Assembly: GCA_027490195.1 (NCBI GenBank)
Contig: JAIXYN010000013.1
Coordinates: 1 to 50,146 of the forward strand
Length of the DNA stretch: 50,146 nucleotides
Direction of reading: 5' to 3'
Origin: Verrucomicrobiaceae bacterium
GTDB lineage: Bacteria; Verrucomicrobiota; Verrucomicrobiia; Verrucomicrobiales; Verrucomicrobiaceae
Shown here: positions 1 to 8,201 of the stretch, one piece after another
Numbering within the stretch: the stretch's first letter is position 1
How the letters are laid out: every line of letters begins with the position of its first letter
Program-made: the position numbers and the translations under genes
The notes under the pieces: model-generated
The model's input: the letters and a program-made list of their open reading frames with translations, nothing else
The model's database searches: none
What the model was told of the DNA's origin: nothing

Positions 1-18
1 AAGACAGGCAAAGGCGGT

Positions 19-164
19 CCGTAGATGGGTGTGGCGACAGCCCGCCCGTCCATCAGCGTGCTGCAACGCACCATGGCGTACGAACGTCCTGGGGGTCGGG
101 CGGTTTGGCGGAGAGCGCTCTGGAGCACGATAAGCGCCCGACGCCAAACACGACCAACCTACGG
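19..164. repeat. Degenerate inverted-repeat element at window edge
   Basis: The first 247 bases hold no convincing gene. The stretch at 19-36 (beginning CCGTAG and ending GTGGCG) is imperfectly complementary to 142-164 (CGCCAAACAC...CTACGG). Shorter hairpins such as GCGCTC/GAGC lie between. It looks like a decayed copy of the palindromic intergenic repeats seen elsewhere in the window, but the match is weak and the left context is cut off. Confidence 0.3.
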
Positions 165-247
165 GCCTGGGCACCGCGCTGTTCACCTGTTTGATTGCAG
201 CCTCTGCTACGACAGGATTACAGACCTGTTTTTAATGGCGTTTGGTA

Positions 248-745
248 TTAATTGCGCTCCAGGAACAGAACAAAAATCAGACGTCCTTCTTTCCATGGCG
301 GTCCGCCGATGAACAAGGGGCTGTCTTTGCGCAGAAGAGCATCACTTTTGACCAAAACCTGCTGCTCCCGCCAGACTTGAAGGTGCAGATTGACCCCACC
401 CTTGTCCGCAGGGCCTTTGGAATCGATTTTCATGAAGAGATCCCGAGAGGGCACCACCCAGGATTCATATTCGCGGAATATGTCCTGCCGGTGCTGGCCG
501 AGGATTTCGAAGTGCTTGAACGGGAAGACTTTGGCAAGACGCTCCTTGAGCTTCGGCAGCTCATCGTGGACTGGCTCTTTGCCGCCAGTCAGCTGAGAAG
601 CATCGTTGGTGGCAAAAATGAGTGCGCCCCAGACATGACCATCAGTCGCGTGTTTGACGGATGAAGCGTCTGGTGGGGACGGTGCTTGGGCACAGGCAAG
701 GGAAGTGCAGAAAACCAAGGATAGCGCTGACAGAATGGCTTTCAT
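248..745 (-). CDS. Secreted hypothetical protein
   Basis: A 165-residue protein of unknown function. The N-terminus (MKAILSALSLVFCTSLACA) is a clear Sec signal peptide with an AxA-type cleavage site near residue 20, so the mature protein should be periplasmic or secreted. No catalytic motif is recognisable. The rest is mixed charged and hydrophobic sequence with several Trp residues. Its start codon overlaps the stop of the upstream anti-sigma factor gene (ATGA overlap at 742-745), so it is the third gene of the sigma/anti-sigma operon. It may be a target or a cofactor of that envelope signalling module; this is inference from position only. Confidence 0.75.
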   Translation of the reverse strand: MKAILSALSLVFCTSLACAQAPSPPDASSVKHATDGHVWGALIFATNDASQLTGGKEPVHDELPKLKERLAKVFPFKHFEILGQHRQDIFREYESWVVPSRDLFMKIDSKGPADKGGVNLHLQVWREQQVLVKSDALLRKDSPLFIGGPPWKEGRLIFVLFLERN

Positions 746-1386
746 CTGCGCGGAGTGATCCTAGGATTACCAAGCGCGTCACGGGAAACCATGAATACTG
801 CTGTTCCCTGGTGGTCGTACATGGTGGTGGAGGCCAGTTCAGGCTCCACGGCGCTGCGGTGAATGTTGATTCCCGAAACTTTTCTCTCAGCCGGCACGGC
901 ATCCAGCCCGTCGAGCATCAAAACCGTGGCTTCAGCGCCATCGTCATGGTAGGTGCGAGCCTGCACATGGGTGTTGGGGGCGTAAGAGCTGAGGATCATG
1001 CTTTCTGAAGCGCCACCGGTTGCAGGATTCACAAGGAAAAAGCCCAGAACTGCCAAGGCAGCGGCTCCGGTAAGTGCAAACCAAGGCTGACGCATCCACT
1101 GCAGCAGGGCGCTCCAGCCGGGAGTGGTCTGCTTTGCGCGGGTTTCTTCGAGCGCCATCTGGGTGATGCGCACTTCGATTTGGGTGTTGAAGTAATCAGC
1201 GTGCGGTACCCGCATTTCGGCGGGCAGGTGGGCGCGGAGGCTGGTGCTCAGAGCGCGCATTTGCCGTGCCTCGGTGGCGAGCACAGGATCCTGCTTGAGA
1301 CGTTCCTCAAACGTGGTGCGTTCGGTTTCGCTCATTTCCCCATCAATCCAGCGGATGAGGTCATGTTCTTCAGATGGATGTTTCAT
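742..1386 (-). CDS. Membrane anti-sigma factor
   Basis: A 214-residue protein. Its N-terminal 50 residues (IRWIDGEMSETERTTFEERL region) match the pattern of anti-sigma factor cytoplasmic domains that bind ECF sigma factors. A single membrane segment follows near residues 110-130 (WFALTGAAALAVLGFFLV), then an extracytoplasmic C-terminal domain. No His-x3-Cys-x2-Cys zinc motif is present. The gene overlaps the 3' end of the ECF sigma gene by 17 bp and its own stop overlaps the next start, so the three genes are translationally coupled. The expected role is to hold the cognate sigma factor at the membrane until an envelope signal releases it. Confidence 0.8.
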   Translation of the reverse strand: MKHPSEEHDLIRWIDGEMSETERTTFEERLKQDPVLATEARQMRALSTSLRAHLPAEMRVPHADYFNTQIEVRITQMALEETRAKQTTPGWSALLQWMRQPWFALTGAAALAVLGFFLVNPATGGASESMILSSYAPNTHVQARTYHDDGAEATVLMLDGLDAVPAERKVSGINIHRSAVEPELASTTMYDHQGTAVFMVSRDALGNPRITPRR

Positions 1387-1981
1387 AAACGTCGTGGAGT
1401 TGTTCCTGAAGTTTCTTGCGTGCGTAAAACAGGCGCGACATCACCGTGCCGAGTGAGCAGGGGATGAGGGCTGCGATTTCTTCATAGGCCAGCCCTTCTA
1501 CCTCGCGCAGGACGATGACCTGGCGGTGTTCGGGGGATAGTTTGGCAATGGCATCCTGAATGCGGTGTCCGAGTTCGGCATTACGCAGCGCGGCGTCGGG
1601 CGCGAGATCGCCTTTCGGCGTGGCTTCGGCACCTGCAGCGACGCGGTGTTCAGTGCGTTCGTCATCGAATTCACCATCACCTTGGATTTTCTTTTTTCTG
1701 AGCCAGTCATAGCTGACGTTGTGGGCGATGCGGTAGAGCCAGGTGTAAAATCCTGCATCATGCTTGAACGAGGGCAGTGCGCGCCAGGCCTTGATGAAAG
1801 CCTCTTGGGCGAGGTCCCATGCTTCGGTTTCGTTCTGGATGAGGTGGTAGGTCATGGCATAGATCCTCCCACGGTAGCGAGTGACGAGAACGTCAAAAGC
1901 CCGTGTGTCGCCTGCTTGGCTGCGTTTGACCAAGTCGAGGTCTGAGACTTCGCCAGGGTCAGTCGAGGCTGAGGCAGGCAT
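1370..1981 (-). CDS. ECF RNA polymerase sigma factor
   Basis: A 203-residue sigma-70 family protein of ECF size. Region 2 is visible at about residues 25-95 (AWDLAQEAFIKAWRALPSF and the TWLYRIAHN motif, binding core polymerase and the -10 element). Region 4 is at about 140-195 (LSPEHRQVIVLREVEGLAYEE, helix-turn-helix GTVMSRLFYARKKL). It is the first gene of a minus-strand operon with an anti-sigma factor and a secreted protein. ECF sigma factors usually drive their own operon, but I could not identify the promoter in the short upstream gap. Confidence in the family is high; the regulon is unknown. Confidence 0.93.
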   Translation of the reverse strand: MPASASTDPGEVSDLDLVKRSQAGDTRAFDVLVTRYRGRIYAMTYHLIQNETEAWDLAQEAFIKAWRALPSFKHDAGFYTWLYRIAHNVSYDWLRKKKIQGDGEFDDERTEHRVAAGAEATPKGDLAPDAALRNAELGHRIQDAIAKLSPEHRQVIVLREVEGLAYEEIAALIPCSLGTVMSRLFYARKKLQEQLHDVYETSI

Positions 1982-2073
1982 GGATGTGTGATGGCAGGGG
2001 ATTGACGGCCGAGACGGTGGATTTATTCAGGTCGCGGCACGTTTTGGAGCCAAAAAATGCTCGGAACGTTGAA

Positions 2074-2568
2074 TCAGGGGATTTTCAAGGTCTGACCGGG
2101 TCTGATAAGGTCATTTTTAAGGCCGTTCGCGGCTTTGATTTTAGCAACGGAGGAGCCTTTTTTCCGGGCGATAGCAGAAAGCGTATCGCCCTTGCCGACG
2201 GTGTATCTTGAACCAGAGGATTTTTTGGCCGCTGATTTCGAGGGCGTGGACTTCTTCTTGGCAGAACTGCTGGAAGTCGTGGACTTCTTGGGAGTGGATG
2301 GCGTCACCTTTTTGGTGCCACTGAAAGCATAAGGGTTTGCAGGCGGCTCCGGTTCGGGCGGGAGGGAAGCAGGGGCGGGCGGGGTCTGATATTTCGGAGT
2401 GCCCGAAGATGCGTAACCGCTCTGGCCCGGGTAGGGGTTGTAGTGACCGTCGTTGCCGTAGTTTGAAGCATAGGGATCGCTGCTAGTGCCGCCGGATTTC
2501 TTCATGTTTTCACAGGAAGCCAGTGCAAGGCAGGTGGTGGACAGCGCGATGAAACGAAGGGCAGTCAT
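2074..2568 (-). CDS. LysM-domain lipoprotein
   Basis: Start chosen at 2568, because the protein then begins with a lipoprotein signal peptide (MTALRFIALSTTCLALASC) whose cysteine falls in a lipobox; the longer reading upstream has no such logic. Mature protein: a Gly/Tyr/Pro-rich low-complexity stretch, then a Ser/Lys/Pro linker rich in KKS and AKK, then one C-terminal LysM domain (YTVGKGDTLSAIARKKG ... IRPGQTLKIP) for peptidoglycan binding. It is probably an outer-membrane or periplasmic lipoprotein gripping the cell wall. It lies alone between the sigma operon and the divergent sugar genes. Confidence 0.88.
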   Translation of the reverse strand: MTALRFIALSTTCLALASCENMKKSGGTSSDPYASNYGNDGHYNPYPGQSGYASSGTPKYQTPPAPASLPPEPEPPANPYAFSGTKKVTPSTPKKSTTSSSSAKKKSTPSKSAAKKSSGSRYTVGKGDTLSAIARKKGSSVAKIKAANGLKNDLIRPGQTLKIP

Positions 2569-2797
2569 GATGAGGTGTGATTTCTGCCTGCAAACACGCA
2601 AGGCGGGCAATCCACGCACTATTGAAATCAGGCGCATCCTTTTCAATGCCTAATTTGCCGCCGTTGGGGCCTGTGCTGCGATTTCCTGAGGTTCGCGTAA
2701 TAGAGGCAGGAACCGGTGCGTTGTCCCTGACGAGGGAAATCTTGTGACACAGACCTTGCCAATTCGCCTGCCATTCCCTAGCTTCGCGTCCCACCCC

Positions 2798-3649
2798 ATG
2801 AAAATCGGCTTCAATCTCCTTCTCTACTCCGGCCACATCACCGAGGCTAACTACCCCGTCATCGAAAAACTCAAGGCCACCGGCTACGATGGAGTCGAGG
2901 TTCCGATCTTCGACGTCAGCAATCCGGCGCACTTCAAAGGCATCGGTCAGGTGCTGAAGGACAACGGCCTCGAATGCACCGCTGTCACCGTGCTGCCGGA
3001 TGAAGCGCACAACGCCATCAGCCCCGTCGCAGCGAATCGACAAGGAGCCATCGATCATCTCAAGCGTGTGATCGAGTGCGCTCACAACGCCGGCGTGCAG
3101 ACGCTGGTCGGCCCCTACTACCAGGTGCTCGGTCAGTTTACCGGAGCCTTCCCATCGGAGGCCGAACTCGCGGGCGCTGCTGAAGTGCATCGTGCCATCG
3201 CCCCTGTCGCTGAAGCTGCGGGCGTGAAGTGCGCCATCGAAGCGCTCAATCGCTTTGAGGCTCATCTGCTCAACACGATGGAACAGGCCGCTGCCTACGT
3301 GAAGCGCGTCGATCATCCGAACTTCGGCACGATGTATGACACCTTCCACGCGAACATCGAAGAGAAGAACCCTCTGGCGGCCATCGATACCGTGTTTGCC
3401 TCAGGCAAGCTCAACCACGTCCACATCTCCGAAAACGATCGCGGCACTCCTGGCCGTGGCCACATCAACATCGTCGAGCAGATCAAGCACCTGAAAAAAA
3501 TCGGCTATGACGGCTGGATGACCATCGAGGCCTTTGGCAGCGCCCTGCCAGACCTCGCCGCCGCCACCCGCGTCTGGCGCGATTTCTTCCCCAACACTGA
3601 ACAAGTTTACACCGAAGGCTTCGCGCTGATCAAAAACGCGCTCGCCTGA
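2798..3649 (+). CDS. Sugar phosphate isomerase/epimerase (TIM barrel)
   Basis: Start chosen at the ATG at 2798 (MKIGFNLLLYSGHI); an in-frame GTG at 2744 would add an unlikely N-terminal tail. The 283-residue product belongs to the xylose isomerase-like AP endonuclease-2 TIM-barrel family, like D-tagatose/D-psicose 3-epimerases. Visible hallmarks are the metal-binding Glu in AIEALNRFEAH, the MYDTFHANIEE segment (Asp and His ligands), the HVHISENDRGTPG loop and the late Glu in WMTIEAFG. It is followed 32 bp later by a Tat-exported oxidoreductase, a common pairing in PVC-group sugar or cyclitol oxidation clusters. Substrate unknown. Confidence 0.9.
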   Translation: MKIGFNLLLYSGHITEANYPVIEKLKATGYDGVEVPIFDVSNPAHFKGIGQVLKDNGLECTAVTVLPDEAHNAISPVAANRQGAIDHLKRVIECAHNAGVQTLVGPYYQVLGQFTGAFPSEAELAGAAEVHRAIAPVAEAAGVKCAIEALNRFEAHLLNTMEQAAAYVKRVDHPNFGTMYDTFHANIEEKNPLAAIDTVFASGKLNHVHISENDRGTPGRGHINIVEQIKHLKKIGYDGWMTIEAFGSALPDLAAATRVWRDFFPNTEQVYTEGFALIKNALA

Positions 3650-3681
3650 TTTGAAGCCACGCCAACCCAACCATTCAACTC

Positions 3682-5088
3682 ATGAACACACCGACCCCAC
3701 CCCCAGCAGCGGCGACCTCTCGCCGCCAGTTTATCGGCACCACGGCTGCCACTGTCGCCAGCACCGGCCTCACGGTCGCCCAATCCGCGAATGTTGCGGG
3801 CAGCGATGAAATCAAAATCGGCCTCATCGGCTGCGGCGGTCGCGGCACCGGCGCTGCCGGTCAGGCGCTCAGCACCAACCAGCAGGGCGTCAAGCTGCAC
3901 GCTGTGGGCGACGCCTTCAAAGAAAAGGCGGACGGTGCGCTGAGCAATCTGCGCAACAAAGTCCCCGACAAGGTGAAGGTCGATGACTCCCGCATCTTTG
4001 CGGGTCCGGACGCTTACCAGAAGGTCATTGATTGCTGCGATCTCGTCATCCTGACGACGCCTCCTGGCTTCCGTCCGTATCACTTCGAAGCCGCCGTGAA
4101 CGCTGGTAAAAACATCTTCATGGAAAAGCCCGTCGCTGTGGACGCTCCCGGCGTGCGCAAGGTGCTCGAAATGGCCAAGATCGCCGACGACAAAAACCTC
4201 AAGGTCGTCTGCGGTCTGCAGCGTCGCTATCAAAATTGCTACCGTGAAGCCCTCACCCAGGTCAAGGAAAACGGTGTCATCGGTGACATCGTCTCCGGCC
4301 AGGTTTATTGGAATGGTGGTGGCATCTGGTTCCGCGACAAGCGCCCTGATCAGTCCGAACTCATGTACCAGCTCAACAACTGGTACTTCTTCACCTGGCT
4401 CTGCGGGGACCATATTAACGAGCAGCACATCCACAACATCGACGTGGCCAACTGGTTCCTCGGTGGTCACCCCATCAGCGCTCAGGGCATGGGCGGCCGC
4501 CAGCAGCGCGTGGACAAGAAGTTCGGTCAAATCTATGACCACCACTACGTGGAGTACACCTATGAAAACGGTGTCCGCATCAACAGCCAGTGCCGTCACC
4601 AGTCCGGTGTGAGCAATGCTGTGCGCGAAGAATTCACCGGCACCAAAGGCAAGATCTACCTCGACAACAGTGGCCGCTGCTATGCCAACAACCACAAAGG
4701 CGAAACCATCTGGAAATACCGCCCCGGTGGCAAGGATCCCGCATCGGCCGGCAAGGGAAATGCCAAGAAACTGGACCCAGATCCATATCAAACCGAGCAC
4801 GACACCCTGCAGGCCGCCATCCGTGAGAACAAGGCCATCAACAACGCCTACTACGGTGCTGAATCCACGATGACCGCCCTCATGGGCCGCATGGCCACCT
4901 ACTCCGGCAAGGATCTGAAGTGGGATGAAGTGCTCAACAGCAAAGTGCAGCACATGCCGAATATCATCACCCCTGAGTCCGAAGCCCCGGTGAAACCCGA
5001 TGCTGAAGGCTGGTATCCCGTCGCGATGCCCGGCTGGGCTGCGAAGGACTATGCCGAGCATGGCCGCCAGAACGTGGAGATCGTTTAA
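3682..5088 (+). CDS. Tat-exported Gfo/Idh/MocA family oxidoreductase
   Basis: A 468-residue NAD(P)-dependent oxidoreductase with a twin-arginine signal (SRRQFIGTTAATVAS) at residues 14-28, so probably exported folded with its nucleotide bound. The Rossmann motif IGLIGCGGRGTG follows at about residue 50. The MEKPVAVD motif carries the conserved EKP lysine, and the C-terminal half is the Gfo/Idh alpha/beta domain (HYVEYTYENG region). Many verrucomicrobial and planctomycetal paralogues act on sugars or inositols, but the substrate cannot be read from sequence. It forms a unit with the upstream TIM-barrel isomerase and is followed by a strong terminator at 5111-5145. Confidence 0.92.
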   Translation: MNTPTPPPAAATSRRQFIGTTAATVASTGLTVAQSANVAGSDEIKIGLIGCGGRGTGAAGQALSTNQQGVKLHAVGDAFKEKADGALSNLRNKVPDKVKVDDSRIFAGPDAYQKVIDCCDLVILTTPPGFRPYHFEAAVNAGKNIFMEKPVAVDAPGVRKVLEMAKIADDKNLKVVCGLQRRYQNCYREALTQVKENGVIGDIVSGQVYWNGGGIWFRDKRPDQSELMYQLNNWYFFTWLCGDHINEQHIHNIDVANWFLGGHPISAQGMGGRQQRVDKKFGQIYDHHYVEYTYENGVRINSQCRHQSGVSNAVREEFTGTKGKIYLDNSGRCYANNHKGETIWKYRPGGKDPASAGKGNAKKLDPDPYQTEHDTLQAAIRENKAINNAYYGAESTMTALMGRMATYSGKDLKWDEVLNSKVQHMPNIITPESEAPVKPDAEGWYPVAMPGWAAKDYAEHGRQNVEIV

Positions 5089-5110
5089 TCTCACCAATCT
5101 GGATCACTCC

Positions 5111-5145
5111 AGCCCCGGTTGCAGCAATGCAGCCGGGGCTTTTTT
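5111..5145 (+). terminator. Rho-independent terminator
   Basis: An 8-bp perfect stem, AGCCCCGG (5111-5118) with CCGGGGCT (5133-5140), is followed by a run of T residues at 5140-5145. It sits 22 bp after the Gfo/Idh stop codon and separates that gene from the SMP-30 gene. Confidence 0.9.
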
Positions 5146-5221
5146 GTGGGCTTTCCCTTAGCTTCCTGCTGCCAAATGTCTTGCCAATCGCACGTTCCCT
5201 TCGCTACAACCACTTCCTGCC

Positions 5222-6250
5222 ATGAACACCAGCCGCCGTACCTTCCTGACCAGTTTCGCCGTTTCCGCCGCCACCACGACTTTGCTGTCCCGCGACTGGT
5301 CCGGCCAGACGCCCGAGCGCTATCCGGATCCCGATGTCATTGTGCTTGAACCCGAGTTTGAAAAACTCATTCAAGGGAACTCGCCCATCCGCCGCCTGCA
5401 CACGGGCATGCTCTGGGCGGAAGGCCCGGCATGGAACGGTAGCGGCAATTACCTCGTTTGGAGCGACATCCCGAACAACGCGCAGATGCGCTACCTGCCC
5501 GAAGACGGTCACGTCTCCGTGCTGCGCAACAACGCGAACAACAGCAACGGCAACACCTTTGATCTGCAAGGCCGCCAGATTTCCTTTGAGCACGCCACGC
5601 GCCGCGTCGTCCGCTATGAACTCGACGGCAAGATCACGGTGCTGGCCGACAAGTTCGAAGGCAAACCGCTCAATGCACCGAATGACGGTGCCGTGCATCC
5701 CGACGGCTCCATCTGGTTCACCGATCCCGGCTACGGCAGCATGATGGATTACGAAGGTAACAAAGGAGAACTGCTGCTGAAGGAGGCGGTTTATCGCATC
5801 GATCCGAGTGGGGAGATCAGCAAGATCACTGAAGACCTGGAGAAGCCGAACGGGCTGTGCTTTTCGCCGGATTATAAGAGGGTCTATGTGGCTGATACCG
5901 GCTCACCGAAGAACATCCGCGTTTATGAGGTGGATGGGAAGAATGTGAAGAACGGCAAGGTGTTCGCGACCAACAAAGGCATGCTCACCGACAAAGCCGC
6001 CAAAGGGAACTCCGACGGAGTCCGCTGCGACATCGAGGGCAATCTCTGGGCCAGCGCCGGCTGGATTGGCGACGGTTACGATGGGGTCCACGTCTTCAAT
6101 CCCGCAGGGAAGATGCTCGGCTACATCAAGCTCCCCGAAACCGCCAGCAACCTCTGCTTTGGTGGGCCGAAGCGGAACCGCCTCTTCATCACAGCTTCGC
6201 AGAGCCTCTATTCGCTCTACGTGAATACGCGTGGGGCGCATCATTGCTGA
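5222..6250 (+). CDS. Tat-exported SMP-30/gluconolactonase family protein
   Basis: A 342-residue protein with a twin-arginine signal (SRRTFLTSFAVSAATTTLLS) at residues 4-23. The remainder is a six-bladed beta-propeller of the SMP-30/gluconolactonase/LRE family. Blade signatures include WAEGPAWNG, LNAPNDGAVHPDGSIWFTDP (the Asn/Asp metal-binding loop), KPNGLCFSPD and the C-terminal TASNLCFGGPKRNRLFIT. The family hydrolyses sugar lactones using a divalent metal, so an exported lactonase acting after the exported sugar dehydrogenase upstream is a sensible pathway. The substrate is not determinable. Confidence 0.92.
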   Translation: MNTSRRTFLTSFAVSAATTTLLSRDWSGQTPERYPDPDVIVLEPEFEKLIQGNSPIRRLHTGMLWAEGPAWNGSGNYLVWSDIPNNAQMRYLPEDGHVSVLRNNANNSNGNTFDLQGRQISFEHATRRVVRYELDGKITVLADKFEGKPLNAPNDGAVHPDGSIWFTDPGYGSMMDYEGNKGELLLKEAVYRIDPSGEISKITEDLEKPNGLCFSPDYKRVYVADTGSPKNIRVYEVDGKNVKNGKVFATNKGMLTDKAAKGNSDGVRCDIEGNLWASAGWIGDGYDGVHVFNPAGKMLGYIKLPETASNLCFGGPKRNRLFITASQSLYSLYVNTRGAHHC

Positions 6251-6304
6251 GGCAGGCATCCCTTTGCCAAGGTGCCGGAGTCTCCTGACTCCAGGTAGCC
6301 AAAC

Positions 6305-6328
6305 CGGGGTCAGAGACCCCGTTTCCTT
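6305..6328 (+). terminator. Probable terminator or palindromic repeat
   Basis: A perfect 7-bp stem CGGGGTC (6305-6311) / GACCCCG (6315-6321) with a 3-base loop is followed by TTTCCTT. It lies 54 bp after the SMP-30 stop. A second small palindrome (GGAGTCTCCTGACTCC) precedes it at about 6277-6292, so the region may also be a relic of a dispersed palindromic repeat. Confidence 0.55.
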
Positions 6329-6361
6329 GATCTTGCCTGCGGCCCACGCTAAACGAGGGGG

Positions 6362-7156
6362 ATGGATGAACCCTACACCCAACGCTTCGGCGGCATCGGG
6401 CGACTTTACGGAGCTGCGGCGCTGCCACGTCTCGCTGCTGCACACGTCGCCATTGTGGGTGTTGGCGGCGTGGGTTCATGGATCGTGGAGGCTCTAGTGC
6501 GCAGCGGTATTGGCGAGCTGACGTTGATCGATATGGATGATGTCTGCATCACCAACACGAACCGTCAGCTTCCGGCGCTGGCGCATACCATCGGGGTTTC
6601 CAAGGTGGATGTGCTGGCCGCCCGCGTGGCCGAGATCAATCCGGCCTGCCGCGTGAACCGCGTCATCGAGTTCCTCACCGAATCGAATGTGGACCGTTTG
6701 CTCGCACCGAACTTTGATTTCGTGGTCGATGCTGTCGATCGCACGTCGATCAAGGCAGTCATCATCGCCCGCTGCCATGCACGCGGTTTGCCGGTCATCA
6801 CTTCGGGGTCTGCTGGCGGGCGGCGTGATCCTACTGGCATCAAAATTGCCGATCTCGGTCATGCCGGGGCGGATCCCCTGCTCCGAGGCGTGCGCCAGAG
6901 CCTGCGCCGCGACTATGGCTTCGCCAAAAGCGAGCAGGGCCGCCCCGTGACGATGGACATCCCCTGCGTGTTCTCCCTGGAGAAGCCGGTGTTTCCTTGG
7001 GCAGATGGTTCCTGCTCTCTCGAACCCGAAACCGGTGCAGAAACGGGCCTCCGCCTCGACTGCGCCGCCGGCTTTGGGGCTGCGACGTTTGTCACTGGGA
7101 CCTTTGGGTTTGTGCTTGCGGCGGAGGTGGTGAGAAGGCTGACGAAAGCGGTCTGA
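6362..7156 (+). CDS. tcdA: tRNA threonylcarbamoyladenosine dehydratase
   Basis: A 264-residue member of the ThiF/MoeB/E1-like superfamily, the usual size for TcdA (CsdL). The nucleotide-binding motif VGVGGVGSW is at residues 32-40. LTLIDMDDVCITNTNRQ (Asp and Arg for ATP binding) follows, then the DAVDRTSIKAVI segment. TcdA uses ATP to cyclise t6A at position 37 of ANN-decoding tRNAs to ct6A. The VFSLEKPVFPW stretch and the C-terminal GAATFVTGTFGFVLAAEVV helix are also typical. It appears as a single gene. Confidence 0.92.
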   Translation: MDEPYTQRFGGIGRLYGAAALPRLAAAHVAIVGVGGVGSWIVEALVRSGIGELTLIDMDDVCITNTNRQLPALAHTIGVSKVDVLAARVAEINPACRVNRVIEFLTESNVDRLLAPNFDFVVDAVDRTSIKAVIIARCHARGLPVITSGSAGGRRDPTGIKIADLGHAGADPLLRGVRQSLRRDYGFAKSEQGRPVTMDIPCVFSLEKPVFPWADGSCSLEPETGAETGLRLDCAAGFGAATFVTGTFGFVLAAEVVRRLTKAV

Positions 7157-7167
7157 ATTAGGGTGTT

Positions 7168-7527
7168 ACACTGCCGCGCATCACCAACTTTCAAAAGCAA
7201 CGCGTCTAGAAATGAGTGGGTGCTTTGCTCCCGTCTATCGGCCACGAGAAGGACGGCGGACCTTTTTGAGCGCCTGCGTCGTCGCAGACCCGAAATCACG
7301 GACCCGCACAGCGGTTCCCTACCAGCCCTGAGGTGTCTCGCAACACAGGGCGGGTAGGGATGCGCTGTGCGCGTCCCTAGAATCCTTCGTCCCAGCGCGC
7401 TCTGCTGACTCAGCTATTCCGCACCTTTCCAGCCGCTCCGCCTCAGGCGCCGTGCGGTACGTCGGTGCATCGCCGATCTGCAAAGTGGTCCCTTGCAAAA
7501 TGAAAGTTTGTGATGCGCGGCAGTATA
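7168..7527. repeat. MITE-like element with 27-bp terminal inverted repeats
   Basis: This fills the gap after tcdA. The left end 7168-7194 (containing ACTGCCGCGCATCAC) is the reverse complement of 7501-7527 (containing GTGATGCGCGGCAGT) with only two mismatches in 27. Inside lies a second long hairpin: 7306-7330 pairs with 7346-7370 at about 22 of 25 positions, with a 15-base loop. No coding function is evident; short open frames across it look accidental. The 360-bp length, long terminal inverted repeats and lack of a gene fit a non-autonomous mobile element or a large palindromic repeat. No clear target-site duplication was seen. Confidence 0.65.
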
Positions 7528-7628
7528 GATCGCCTGTGCGGGAATGGCTTTTGCTGGCCAGCAACACGACTTCACCACCGGCTTGTCCGCAGTTACAGGT
7601 CATCTAAGATTGTAGAATTTACAGCGGC

Positions 7629-7814
7629 TTAAGTCTTGGCTTTAGCAGGCTTACGTGCCGCTGGTTTTCTCCGGCGTGCAGTTCTGGCGATGACGAAGCT
7701 GTTCCGATTGCCGAGGACGCCGGTGAAGTGTTCCTCTGCGGCTGCGTCGAGTTTCAGACGTGCGACGAGGTCAGCTTTTTCCTTCGGGGTCAACTCGCTG
7801 AGAGGTTTTTGCAT
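7629..7814 (-). CDS. Small basic protein, unknown function
   Basis: A 61-residue protein. The N-terminal half is a plausible amphipathic helix (MQKPLSELTPKEKADLVARL), followed by a short globular-looking stretch and a highly basic tail (ARRRKPAARKPAKAKT). The tail resembles nucleic-acid-binding extensions. It sits between two non-coding palindromic repeat elements with no operon partner. Codon use and the well-formed start and end make it more likely real than not, but no family is recognised. Confidence 0.5.
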   Translation of the reverse strand: MQKPLSELTPKEKADLVARLKLDAAAEEHFTGVLGNRNSFVIARTARRRKPAARKPAKAKT

Positions 7815-7873
7815 GGAAGAGATTAGTTCGTTGACCCTGCGGTTTCAAGCGGGCATGGCTTGCTAAGCCGTAA

Positions 7874-8177
7874 CCATGCAGTCGAGGCCTCTGCACCGGG
7901 CAGGCGCAAACTCACCAGAGGTTGAAGACTCGCGGACGGAGGCCTAGCGCTTACGCGAACGCGAAGCGTCTTGGACTGCGTGCGGCAAGCCTAGGCGCGA
8001 CGCCGCTTTCGCAGGCTGGAGGGTGGCGTATGGAGGAAGAGCGCACTGCACCAAACGAAAGCGGTGCCGTCGATGCAGGCTTGCGCCTTGCATCTCTGTC
8101 GCCGCACTCCAAGACGCTGTCGCGCTCGCGAGGGCGCTGGAGCTTCCTGCGGCGCTGTCTGGTTCCCTACTGCATGG
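7874..8177. repeat. Large imperfect palindromic intergenic repeat
   Basis: This occupies the gap between the small basic gene and the rhodanese gene. The ends carry CCATGCAGT (7874-7882) and ACTGCATGG (8169-8177). Internal arms are also complementary: the CGAAGCGTCTTGGACTGCG region at 7962-7980 matches the reverse of GCCGCACTCCAAGACGCTGTCG at 8101-8122, and GCCGCTTTCG (8002-8011) matches CGAAAGCGGT (8056-8065). No gene is supported. It resembles the dispersed intergenic palindromes common in verrucomicrobial genomes; this attribution is from memory. Confidence 0.55.
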
Positions 8178-8201
8178 ATTGCTAAGAAACTCGAGATTGA
8201 A

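Noticed and set aside
3607..5097. 496-codon minus-strand frame
   Set aside because: Exactly antisense to the Gfo/Idh gene, which has clear motifs and a terminator.
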